Source: SYOC01 sp035575235
Lineage (GTDB): Bacteria; Desulfobacterota; Binatia; Bin18
NCBI GenBank assembly: GCA_035575235.1
Contig: DATLYA010000044.1
Location: forward strand, 1 to 16,314
Reading direction: 5' to 3'
DNA: 16,314 nucleotides
Shown in pieces: positions 1-6,158 of this stretch. Numbering within the stretch: position 1 is the stretch's first letter; each line of letters starts with the position of its first letter. The position numbers and the translations under genes were made by a program. The notes beneath the pieces are model-generated. The model was not told the origin of the DNA. It saw only the letters and a list, made by a program, of their open reading frames with translations, and searched no databases.

Positions 1-783
1 CGCCCGCCAGCGCGCATGAACTTCGTCGAGAATATCGCCATAGCCGAAGTGGCGGAATCCCTGAATGTAGGTGTTGGCTTGACAATACCCCACTAACACA
101 CGGCGCAACTGTTTGATGGTCAGCTCACGATTCTCTGTCACAGCGGTGTGGATATAGGCGGCGATTGTCATATCCGACAATGAACGGCCCACTCGCGCCG
201 CGCCTTTGGCGATCTCAGCTACAGAGTGCGGGACCTGTGAAGCCGGCAACCATGCCAGCAGCACGCCATCGGCAATCTCTCCAGCCAATTGCAGCATCCG
301 TGGGTTCACAGCCGCCAAATAAATCGGCAGGCGCTGAGGCGGCGCCATGCTGAGTTGAAATCCCTGTGGTTGATAAAACCGTCCCTCGTAGGTGACCTTT
401 TCCCCAGCAAGGACACGGCGAAGAATAGTCACATACTCGCGCGTGCGCGACACCGGGAAATCCCAGGGAACGCCATGAAAAGAATTAATGTTGCGCGTGC
501 TGACGCCAAGGCCAAGACGTACGCGGCCTGGCGCAATGATATCCAACGTGGCGGCTTGCATCGCTGTAAGTGTCGGCGGACGCAGATACAGCGACACAAT
601 GCCTGTCCCAACGTGAATGCGGCGGCTGCAAGCCAGGAATGCCGCAGCGAGGGTGCAGGTCTCCGTTCCCCAGGCCTCACCCACTGAGATGTATTCAAAG
701 CCTCGCTCTTCCGCCTGACGCACGACCTCCGTGCATAGATCGATCGGTAACCCGATTGGCGGGATGCCTAAACCAATGCGCAC
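1..783 (-). CDS. Luciferase-like monooxygenase family oxidoreductase, C-terminus cut by window edge
   Basis: The reading frame on the minus strand is open from GTG at 783 to the window edge (261 codons). The start is set by TAAAGGAGG, six bases upstream of the GTG. The N-terminus reads VRIGLGIPP and is followed by the family's TIM-barrel pattern: QAEERGFEYISVGE, then RRIHVGTGIVSLYLRPP, ATLDIIAPGRVRLGLGVS and LPIYLAAVNPRMLQLAGEIA. These match the bacterial luciferase-like (LLM) family, which uses F420H2 or reduced flavin to oxidise or reduce small organic molecules in the cytoplasm. Members are usually about 320-350 residues, so roughly 60-90 residues are missing to the left. Cofactor and substrate cannot be told from this fragment. 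It lies 119 bases after the ABC-F gene on the same strand, separated by a possible terminator, so joint transcription is uncertain. Confidence 0.85.
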   Translation of the reverse strand, partial: MRIGLGIPPIGLPIDLCTEVVRQAEERGFEYISVGEAWGTETCTLAAAFLACSRRIHVGTGIVSLYLRPPTLTAMQAATLDIIAPGRVRLGLGVSTRNINSFHGVPWDFPVSRTREYVTILRRVLAGEKVTYEGRFYQPQGFQLSMAPPQRLPIYLAAVNPRMLQLAGEIADGVLLAWLPASQVPHSVAEIAKGAARVGRSLSDMTIAAYIHTAVTENRELTIKQLRRVLVGYCQANTYIQGFRHFGYGDILDEVHARWRA

Positions 784-801
784 AGTGTTCCTCCTTTACA
801 G

Positions 802-909
802 GAAAGTGAGAAAGTGACAAGTGAAAAGTGCAAAGATAACAGAAAAAACGAGGAGAGGCTCTTCTGTCGCTCTTCTCTTCTTCACTTGTCACTTTCCACT
901 CTTCACTCT
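802..909. repeat. Inverted pair of heptad-like tracts (AAAGTGA/CAAGTGA words)
   Basis: GAAAGTGACAAGTGAA (810-825) and its exact reverse complement (881-896) face each other across 55 bases. Both arms extend into imperfect 7-base words: GAAAGTGA, CAAGTGA and AAAGTGC on the left arm, and on the minus strand of the right arm GAAGAGT, GAAGAGT, GGAAAGT, GACAAGT. The right arm overlaps the last codons and stop of the ABC-F gene (EEMEE, TGA), so part of the protein end is written in repeat sequence. The arms could form a long hairpin in the ABC-F/oxidoreductase intergenic RNA. Confidence 0.7.
842..877 (-). terminator. Possible intrinsic terminator of the ABC-F gene
   Basis: Read leftwards, GAGAAGAG (870-877) can pair with CTCTCCTC (850-857) at seven of eight positions around a 12-base loop. 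A run of six T (843-848) follows. It lies about 25 bases beyond the ABC-F stop codon. The stem is not very GC-rich and has one mismatch, so this is a modest candidate. Confidence 0.35.
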
Positions 910-2894
910 TCCATCTCCTCCGCCAGCGCTGTCCACGCGGCGTAGCGCTCCTCTAGCGTTTGCGTCAGTATTTCATACTCATGGGTCAGATCTTTCGCCC
1001 GTTGGGGATCGCTAAACGTAACGCCATCAGCCATCAGCGCTTCCAGCGTCTGTTTCCGCTCTTCCAGCTCTGCGACCTGTTTTTCTAAATCGGCAAGCCG
1101 TTTCTCACGCTTCTGCCGCTCTGCGCGCGCGGCCTTTTGTTGCTCATAGGATGTTTTTCCGCGTTTCGCTTCTTCTATTGCCGCCAATACTCCGTGTGGA
1201 ACAACATCCGTGCGCTCCGCTGCCTTGGGTCCTTGGTCGTCCGCATTTCGCATTCCGCGTTCCGCGTTCCGCGCCTGGTCCTCTTTTTGACTCTCCTTCC
1301 ACGCCAAAAATTCTTCAAATGCGCCGGGATACACGATCAACTGCCCGTCTCGCAGCTCCACCACTTTATTGACCAAGCCCTTCAAGAAGTACCGATCATG
1401 CGAGACAATCACAAACGTTCCGCCAAACTGCAACAGTGCTTCACGCAAGACATCTTTCGTACGGATGTCGAGATGGTTGGTCGGTTCATCGAGGATCAAG
1501 CAATTAGAAGCTTGCAGCAACATCTTCGCCAGCGCCAGACGGCTTTTCTCGCCGCCACTCAGCACGGATACGCGTTTCTCGATCGCATCACCGGAGAATA
1601 AAAAAGCGCCAAGAAGCGTACGCAGCTCCGGGATGACCTCGATCCGAGCGTCCCGGGCGATTTCTTGATACACGGTAGTGTCGCCTTGCAACCGGTCGGC
1701 TTGTTGCTGGGCGTAATAATCCAGTATGACATTGTAGCCAAGACGCCGTTCTCCCTCGCTTGGGTCTTCCACCCCGGAGAGAATGCGACTCAAGGTGGAT
1801 TTCCCAGCGCCGTTGACGCCGACGAGCGCGACCCGATCGCCTCGCTCAAGAATGAGATTGAGGTCGCGGAACACCTGGAGATCACCGTACCGTTTGCCGA
1901 CATGCTGCAATTCGAGCACGACACGGCCGCTGCGCGGTGCCGCGGGAAAATGAAAGCAAACGCCGTTAGGGACGCCCTGAGGCGGTTCGAGCAACTCCAT
2001 CCGTTCAAGTTGCTTGACGCGGCTCTGAACCTGCGAGGCTTTCCGCGCGTTATAGCGAAAGGCGTCGATAAACCTCTTGATGCGCTCGATTTCTTCCTGC
2101 TGTTCTGCATAGGCTTTGTAGTAGGCTTCCACCTCTCGCTCGAATTGCCGCTCGAACGCCGAATAGTTGCCAACGTACTCCTTCAAAGTCTGGCGATGGA
2201 GCATGGCGATGCGCGTCACCATGCGGTCAAGAAACTCACGATCGTGGGAAATAATGACGATACTGCCGTGATACGAGCGCAGGTATCCTTCCAACCACAG
2301 TAAGGAATCGAGATCGAGATGGTTCGTGGGTTCATCAAGCAGGAGCATATCTGGTCGTTGCAGGAGCAGCTTGGCCAGCGCGATGCGCATCTGCCAGCCG
2401 CCGCTAAAAGTCTCTGTCGGCCGTGTGAACTGGCTTTCAGGGAAACCTAAGCCGGTCAGCACTTTCGCGACCTCGGCGTCAGCGCGGAAGCCGCCGAGCT
2501 CCTCGAACCGGTGTTGCAACTCGCCGTAGCGAGCCAGCAATTCCGTCTGTTCTTCTCCGTCAGCGGCGTCGTGCTCCAACGCGGCGTGGATTTCTGCCAG
2601 TTCGGCTTGAATATCGCCTAATTGTGGCAGTGCGCTGCGTGCTTCAGCAAATAAGGTGCGGCCCGCGACGGCGATGCCTTCTTGGGGCAGATAGCCGATG
2701 GTGACAGCGCGACTGCGGTGCACCGCCCCCTTATCCGGTTCAAGTTGGCCGATGATGAGACGAAACAAGGTGGTCTTACCAGCGCCGTTTGGTCCAACGA
2801 GTCCGACGCGGTCTCCTTTGCGGAGATGCCAACTGAGATCGCGAAACACTTGCTGTCCACCGAACGAGAGTGAAACATTCATTAGTTGCAGCAT
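903..2894 (-). CDS. ABC-F family ATPase (YheS/Uup-like, two nucleotide-binding domains)
   Basis: A soluble ATPase with two ABC domains and no membrane segment, 663 residues from the chosen start. Domain 1 has Walker A GPNGAGKTT near residues 34-42, a signature SGGWQMRIALAKLLL and Walker B MLLLDEPTNHLDLD. The ABC-F linker of paired helices follows (FERQFEREVEAYYKAYAEQQ, then RYNARKASQVQSRVKQLER). Domain 2 repeats the motifs: GVNGAGKST, LSGGEKSRLALAKMLL, LILDEPTNHLD. A charged coiled coil closes the protein. ABC-F proteins act on the ribosome, commonly at the E site, in translation control or antibiotic protection; the linker looks most like housekeeping YheS/Uup types rather than resistance factors, but this is inference. 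GTG at 2915 would add seven residues; ATG at 2894 (MLQLMNVSLSFGG) fits the family start, with AAGGA 13 bases upstream. ATG at 2882 is a third option. Residues about 542-553 are encoded by a heptad repeat tract. Confidence 0.93.
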   Translation of the reverse strand: MLQLMNVSLSFGGQQVFRDLSWHLRKGDRVGLVGPNGAGKTTLFRLIIGQLEPDKGAVHRSRAVTIGYLPQEGIAVAGRTLFAEARSALPQLGDIQAELAEIHAALEHDAADGEEQTELLARYGELQHRFEELGGFRADAEVAKVLTGLGFPESQFTRPTETFSGGWQMRIALAKLLLQRPDMLLLDEPTNHLDLDSLLWLEGYLRSYHGSIVIISHDREFLDRMVTRIAMLHRQTLKEYVGNYSAFERQFEREVEAYYKAYAEQQEEIERIKRFIDAFRYNARKASQVQSRVKQLERMELLEPPQGVPNGVCFHFPAAPRSGRVVLELQHVGKRYGDLQVFRDLNLILERGDRVALVGVNGAGKSTLSRILSGVEDPSEGERRLGYNVILDYYAQQQADRLQGDTTVYQEIARDARIEVIPELRTLLGAFLFSGDAIEKRVSVLSGGEKSRLALAKMLLQASNCLILDEPTNHLDIRTKDVLREALLQFGGTFVIVSHDRYFLKGLVNKVVELRDGQLIVYPGAFEEFLAWKESQKEDQARNAERGMRNADDQGPKAAERTDVVPHGVLAAIEEAKRGKTSYEQQKAARAERQKREKRLADLEKQVAELEERKQTLEALMADGVTFSDPQRAKDLTHEYEILTQTLEERYAAWTALAEEMEE
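1240..1274 (-). repeat. Heptamer tandem tract (GCGGAAC/GCGGAAT) inside the ABC-F gene
   Basis: Read on the minus strand the tract is five consecutive 7-base units: GCGGAAC, GCGGAAC, GCGGAAT, GCGAAAT, GCGGACG. It is in frame and encodes RNAERGMRNAD, between the second ATPase domain and the C-terminal coiled coil, a linker that tolerates length change. A near-identical run (GCGGAAT, GTGAAAT, GCG) lies in the recN-acyl-CoA dehydrogenase gap. Confidence 0.8.
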
Positions 2895-2936
2895 GAGAAG
2901 CGAACAATCCTTCACGCAAATATCTGCGGCGCTCTG

Positions 2937-2945
2937 ATTGTAACA
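2937..2945 (-). promoter_or_regulatory. Possible extended -10 promoter of the ABC-F gene
   Basis: On the minus strand TGTTACAAT forms an extended -10 (TG-N-TACAAT) about 43 bases before the preferred ATG at 2894. No convincing -35 hexamer is present at the usual distance, which is normal for extended -10 promoters. The call rests on motif similarity only. Confidence 0.35.
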
Positions 2946-3076
2946 AAGGAGACCGGGAGCGGGCTATGGGTCTGCACGGCGGAAGCGACGGAGAGAGAGC
3001 CAGAGATGGAAATAGAAAAGAGGGGTGGAAAGAGCGCGCTTGCACGGGGGTGGGCAATCTCTTAGAGTACGCAGCA

Positions 3077-3652
3077 ATGCGAACCTATACACACTACCGC
3101 CGCGCGTACGATGAAATGTTTGCGCGACTGGAGGCCGAGTACGATAGTCTATCCCTTCAAGAGAAGAGTCGGCGCGTGCTCGGCAAAGACAATCCTTTGT
3201 TGTACTCATCACGGGCTGTAGCGGAAAAAATGGATGGGCCCCACCTTTCACGGCAAGCTGTGGAGCATGGGCTTGGCCGTCAAACTTCGCAATTTGAGAG
3301 CATCGCCTATCACATGCTGGTGCAAGCGCCGTTGCGGCGCATTCCCTTGCCAGACGCGCGCTGGATCTTTCTTGACTTTTCAGGACAGGCCGGCGGGTGG
3401 CGCTATCAACGCGCCGAAGCCGTACGGAAATTCTGCGAAGCCATTGCCGGAAAGGCTCCAGAAGCAGTGTGCCGCTTTCTCAGCGGCGGCGTCGCGAGCG
3501 CAGATATCCTCGACCGACTGCTGTGGGAGGAATTTTCGCAACCCGGCTCGTCCTTTCGCACAACGGCCAGATACATTCATTGCCGGTTTCAGCTGTGGGT
3601 GGCGCAATCTCGCAACGCTATTCCGGAGGGCGATTGTGTACGGATAGTCTAA
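3077..3652 (+). CDS. Uncharacterised 191-residue protein
   Basis: I do not recognise a family. The frame is open from 2966 (228 residues), but the first 37 codons are Gly/Arg/Glu-rich and look non-coding, so I place the start at ATG 3077 (MRTYTHYRRAYDEMFARLEA). No strong ribosome-binding site precedes it. TTGCAC (3040s) and TAGAGT (3063-3068) with 17-base spacing would give an almost leaderless message, but this is weak. The protein is soluble, with no signal peptide or membrane segment. It has amphipathic helices, a stretch DNPLLYSSRAVAEKMDGPHL that could suit a helix-turn-helix-like or enzyme-associated fold, and a Trp/Phe-rich middle (ARWIFLDFSGQAGGWRYQRA). Codon use resembles neighbouring genes, and a perfect terminator palindrome starts nine bases after the stop, both supporting a real gene. 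Neighbours on both sides run the other way, so it is a single-gene unit. Confidence 0.6.
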   Translation: MRTYTHYRRAYDEMFARLEAEYDSLSLQEKSRRVLGKDNPLLYSSRAVAEKMDGPHLSRQAVEHGLGRQTSQFESIAYHMLVQAPLRRIPLPDARWIFLDFSGQAGGWRYQRAEAVRKFCEAIAGKAPEAVCRFLSGGVASADILDRLLWEEFSQPGSSFRTTARYIHCRFQLWVAQSRNAIPEGDCVRIV

Positions 3653-3660
3653 GAAAAAAC

Positions 3661-3684
3661 AAAAGGCCCTCTAGAGGGCCTTTT
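3661..3684. terminator. Perfect 24-base palindromic bidirectional terminator
   Basis: AAAAGGCCCTCT is followed directly by its reverse complement AGAGGGCCTTTT, giving a GC-rich stem flanked by A4 and T4 on either side. It begins nine bases after the stop of the rightward orphan gene and 42 bases beyond the stop of the leftward histone-like gene, so it sits between convergent genes and can end transcription from both. Confidence 0.85.
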
Positions 3685-3725
3685 GCCTCATGACGCCTCC
3701 GCCGAGAGAGCTGGACTGAGGTGGC

Positions 3726-3860
3726 TTATTGCTTTTTCGCTGCGGGCTTCTTTGCCGGAGCCTTCTTTTTAGCCTTCGCTGCGGGCTTCTTCATTGCAGC
3801 TTTCTTCGTCGCTGGCTTTGCCGCCTTCTTAGCGGCTGGTTTCTTGGCTGCTGTCGGCAT
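3726..3860 (-). CDS. Small Lys/Ala/Pro-rich histone-H1-like protein (44 residues)
   Basis: A short minus-strand gene. The protein begins MPTAAKKPAAKKAAKPATKK and ends PAKKPAAKKQ. It is almost entirely Lys, Ala and Pro in AAKK, PAAKK and PAKK units, like the C-terminal tails of histone H1, bacterial AlgP/HC1-type proteins and some HU tails. Such tails bind DNA non-specifically through charge. No globular domain is present, so nucleoid or nucleic-acid binding is inferred from composition. The start is firm: AAGGAGGT (3865-3872) sits four bases before the ATG, the best ribosome-binding site in the window. It lies 145 bases downstream of enolase on the same strand and ends just before the palindromic terminator, so it could be transcribed with enolase or alone. 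A weak promoter-like pair, TTGCAG (3973-3978) and TAAAAA (3950-3955), lies between them. Confidence 0.75.
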   Translation of the reverse strand: MPTAAKKPAAKKAAKPATKKAAMKKPAAKAKKKAPAKKPAAKKQ

Positions 3861-4005
3861 AGCGACCTCCTTGCATAAATTGAGGTTGTGGGAACCCCTA
3901 AATAAAGTAAATACGTTCTTTGCTCTCGGCGGAGGTCCATGTGCTCTTCTTTTTAGCAGATCGTCTCATCCGCTGCAAGAAAAAATCGGCGCGAAGCAAA
4001 AAAAA

Positions 4006-5289
4006 TTAACCCCGTGCGGCGAAGACTTTCTTCCCTGGATAGCGCGCGCGCGCTCCCAATTCTTCTTCGATGCGTAACAATTGGTTATATTTCGCCGTCC
4101 GTTCTCCACGACACACACTGCCGGTCTTGATTTGCCCCGCATTGAGTGCGACGGCGAGGTCGGCGATCGTGGCGTCTTCCGTTTCGCCGGAGCGATGCGA
4201 GATGACCGACGCGTAGCCGCGTTCCTGCGCGAGCGCCACGGTTTCCAGGGTTTCTGTCAGCGTGCCTATTTGGTTCACTTTCACCAAAATGGCGTTAGCG
4301 ACGCCTTCTGCGATGCCGCGCGCCAGGCGGGCGGGATTGGTGACGAAGAGATCATCGCCGACCAGTTGCAGCTTTTTCCCCAACTCTTTCGTCAGCAGCC
4401 GCCAGCCCTCCCAATCGTCTTCGGCCAGACCATCTTCGATGGAGACCAGGGGATACTGCTTCGCCCAATGCTGGTAGAGCGCGACGAGATCTTCCGCGCT
4501 GCGCGCGGCTCCACCCGCTTTATGAAAAACATACTTGCCGTCCTCATACAGTTCAGTGGCGGCGACATCGAGGGCGAGGAAGACCTGAGCGCCAGGGCGA
4601 TAGCCGGCGCGCGTGATCGCTTCCAGCAGCACTTCTATGGCCTCTTCGTTTGAACGCAGGTCCGGCGCCACGCCGCCTTCGTCTCCCACCGCGGTCGTGA
4701 GCCCTTTCTCTTGCAGCAAACGTTTCAGCGCGGTGAAGATTTCTGCGCCCATGCGCACCGCCTCGCGAAATGAGCGGGCTCCGGCCGGCGCGATCATGAA
4801 CTCTTGGATGTCAACATTATTGGCGGCGTGCGCGCCGCCATTGAGCACATTGAGGAGCGGCACTGGCAAGGTGCGCGCCTGGGGACCGCCGAGGAGCCGA
4901 TAGAGTGAGGCGCCCGCCGCCGCCGCCGCGGCTTGGGCAATCGCCAGCGAGGTGGCGACTATGGCGTTGGCGCCAAGCCGTTTCTTATTGGGCGTGCCAT
5001 CGAGGTCAAGCATGAGGTGATCGAGTTTTTTTTGTTCCTCAACGTTTTTGCCGACGAGCTTTGGCGCAATGATGCGGTTGACGTTGTCCACCGCCTTTTC
5101 CACGCCTTTGCCGTTGTAACGTTTTTTGCCTTGATCCCGCAGTTCCCAGGCTTCATGCGCACCCGTCGATGCGCCGGAGGGCGCGGCGGCGCGTCCGCGG
5201 GCGCCATTTGCGAGCAGTACATCAACTTCGACCGTGGGGTTGCCGCGGCTATCGAGGATCTCACGGCCAATCACTTTTTTGATCTTCAT
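4006..5289 (-). CDS. eno: Enolase (phosphopyruvate hydratase)
   Basis: Converts 2-phosphoglycerate to phosphoenolpyruvate in glycolysis; Mg-dependent and cytoplasmic. The 427-residue protein has the family length and all landmark motifs in order: REILDSRGNPTVEVDV at the N-terminus, PSGASTGAHEAWELRD (substrate loop), QEFMIAPAGA, VGDEGGVAPDL, the metal site SIEDGLAEDDWEGW and VGDDLFVTN, the catalytic lysine in ILVKVNQIGTL, and SHRSGETEDATIADLAV near the end. The frame stays open upstream to 5616, but homology starts at MKIKKVIGREI, and AAAGGA seven bases upstream supports ATG 5289. The substrate loop reads STGAHEA where many enolases have STGxxEA with another pair, a minor variation. Divergent from ftsB with 85 bases between the starts. 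Confidence 0.98.
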   Translation of the reverse strand: MKIKKVIGREILDSRGNPTVEVDVLLANGARGRAAAPSGASTGAHEAWELRDQGKKRYNGKGVEKAVDNVNRIIAPKLVGKNVEEQKKLDHLMLDLDGTPNKKRLGANAIVATSLAIAQAAAAAAGASLYRLLGGPQARTLPVPLLNVLNGGAHAANNVDIQEFMIAPAGARSFREAVRMGAEIFTALKRLLQEKGLTTAVGDEGGVAPDLRSNEEAIEVLLEAITRAGYRPGAQVFLALDVAATELYEDGKYVFHKAGGAARSAEDLVALYQHWAKQYPLVSIEDGLAEDDWEGWRLLTKELGKKLQLVGDDLFVTNPARLARGIAEGVANAILVKVNQIGTLTETLETVALAQERGYASVISHRSGETEDATIADLAVALNAGQIKTGSVCRGERTAKYNQLLRIEEELGARARYPGKKVFAARG

Positions 5290-5323
5290 GAGGCGTCCTT
5301 TCTTTTGTCGTTCTGAGCGCGCG

Positions 5324-5352
5324 TTGCTCAGCATGGCATGAGGCAGTACAAT
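5324..5352 (+). promoter_or_regulatory. Sigma70-like promoter of ftsB
   Basis: TTGCTC (5324-5329) and TACAAT (5347-5352) are separated by exactly 17 bases on the plus strand. Transcription would begin near 5359, only a few bases before the GGAGG ribosome-binding site at 5366-5370, giving a very short leader. The element lies in the 85-base gap shared with divergent enolase, so the two transcription units may interfere. Confidence 0.5.
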
Positions 5353-5374
5353 AAGGGCGCGTGGTGGAGGTGGG

Positions 5375-5671
5375 GTGGTGAAACGGTTCTGGTTGTTGGC
5401 GTTGCTGGTTGGGTATGCGTTGCTTGCCGCTTCGACCCTCGTTGGCGAGCGGGGTCTGTTGCATCTCTGGAAATTGCGGCAAGAACAACGCGAATTGCAA
5501 ACTGAAGTGTTTGCCCTGCTGCGTGAGAACGAAGACCTGCGCAACCGCATCAATCGACTGCAGACGGATAACGAATTCTTCGAGAAGATTGCGCGCGAGA
5601 CGTTGAAGTTCGCCAAGAAGGGAGAGATTATTTATCTCTTCCAGGAGCAAGCGGGAACGTCTGGGCAATGA
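5375..5671 (+). CDS. ftsB: FtsB/DivIC-type septum formation initiator
   Basis: A small bitopic division protein that, in characterised bacteria, joins FtsL and FtsQ to regulate septal peptidoglycan synthesis. The 98 residues show a short cytoplasmic N-terminus (VVKRF), one transmembrane helix (WLLALLVGYALLAASTLVGE, about residues 6-25), then a periplasmic coiled coil with heptad spacing (LWKLRQEQRELQTEVFALLR, then NEDLRNRINRLQTDNEFFEK) and the family ending ARETLKFAKKGEIIYLF. Two successive GTG codons could be the start. GTG 5378 is seven bases and GTG 5375 four bases from GGAGG, so 5378 is slightly favoured, a one-residue difference. Eno and ftsB are neighbours in many proteobacteria, usually in one direction; here they diverge. 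It converges on gcvH with 29 bases between the stops and no visible terminator. Confidence 0.92.
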   Translation: MVKRFWLLALLVGYALLAASTLVGERGLLHLWKLRQEQRELQTEVFALLRENEDLRNRINRLQTDNEFFEKIARETLKFAKKGEIIYLFQEQAGTSGQ

Positions 5672-5700
5672 CAGTAAATAGGACAAGAAAGGCCCCGCCG

Positions 5701-6087
5701 TTATTCGTCTTCCTCGCCTCCAGAGAATTCTTCATACTCCTCAGGATCCAGGAGTTCTTCAATTTCCTCTTTGTCGCTCAGTTCCACTTCGAGTAACCAG
5801 CCCTCATGGTAGGGGTCGTCATTGACAAGCGCCGGATGGTCATCGAGATCGCTATTGATGGCCAGGACGCGGCCGCTGACAGGCGCGATTAAATCGGAGA
5901 CGGTTTTAACTGACTCGATCTCGCCAAAACTTTCTCCTCTCTCTAGACTGTCGCCCTCATCGGGAAGCTCGATCGCAATAATCTCTCCTAATTCGTCTTG
6001 CCCATAGTCCGAGAGGCCGATCCGAGCGCGTTTGCCGTTGACCCGCACCCAGAGGTGGTCTTCGGTAAACTTCAGATGTTCAGCCAT
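5701..6087 (-). CDS. gcvH: Glycine cleavage system H protein (lipoyl carrier)
   Basis: Carries a lipoyl arm that shuttles the aminomethyl group between the P, T and L proteins of glycine cleavage; in some bacteria it is also a lipoate donor. The 128-residue product starts MAEHLKFTEDHLWVRVNG and contains IGLSDYGQDELGEIIAIELP and the lipoylation site GEIESVKTVSDL with the modified lysine at about residue 61, then APVSGRVLAIN and NDDPYHEGWLLEVE. The C-terminus is unusually acidic (EEYEEFSGGEEDE). GAGGAGGT lies 12 bases before the ATG, a rather long gap. No gcvT, gcvP or lpd is nearby, so the rest of the system must be elsewhere or the protein serves another lipoyl enzyme. It has its own promoter-like sequence and follows pyrF on the same strand. 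Confidence 0.95.
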   Translation of the reverse strand: MAEHLKFTEDHLWVRVNGKRARIGLSDYGQDELGEIIAIELPDEGDSLERGESFGEIESVKTVSDLIAPVSGRVLAINSDLDDHPALVNDDPYHEGWLLEVELSDKEEIEELLDPEEYEEFSGGEEDE

Positions 6088-6116
6088 AGTACGTTCAGTA
6101 CCTCCTCGCCCTCACG

Positions 6117-6145
6117 TTGTTAGCGAGCCGTATCCCATCTGTCAA
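6117..6145 (-). promoter_or_regulatory. Sigma70-like promoter of gcvH
   Basis: On the minus strand, TTGACA (6140-6145, perfect consensus) and TAACAA (6117-6122) are 17 bases apart, in the 71-base gap after pyrF. Transcription would start near 6110, just upstream of the GAGGAGGT ribosome-binding site, so gcvH can be expressed independently of the proS-pyrF message. Confidence 0.55.
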
Positions 6146-6158
6146 GAAAACCATGCAG

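Noticed and set aside
802..909. CRISPR array
   Set aside because: The repeats are 7-base degenerate words without spacers of constant length, and no cas gene is present.
1665..2303. Plus-strand frame of 212 codons
   Set aside because: Lies wholly antisense within the ABC-F gene, whose motifs are intact; no recognisable product.
2966..3076. N-terminal extension of the orphan protein
   Set aside because: Low-complexity Gly/Arg/Glu text without a ribosome-binding site; ATG 3077 begins a better-behaved sequence.
3721..4077. Plus-strand hydrophobic frame of 118 codons rich in Phe and Ala (FFAAGFFAGAFFLAFAAGFF)
   Set aside because: Its hydrophobic part is the reverse complement of the AAKK-repeat gene, which has a strong ribosome-binding site; the plus frame has none and runs into the end of enolase.
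4081..4653. Plus-strand frame of 190 codons
   Set aside because: Antisense shadow of enolase, a consequence of its codon bias.
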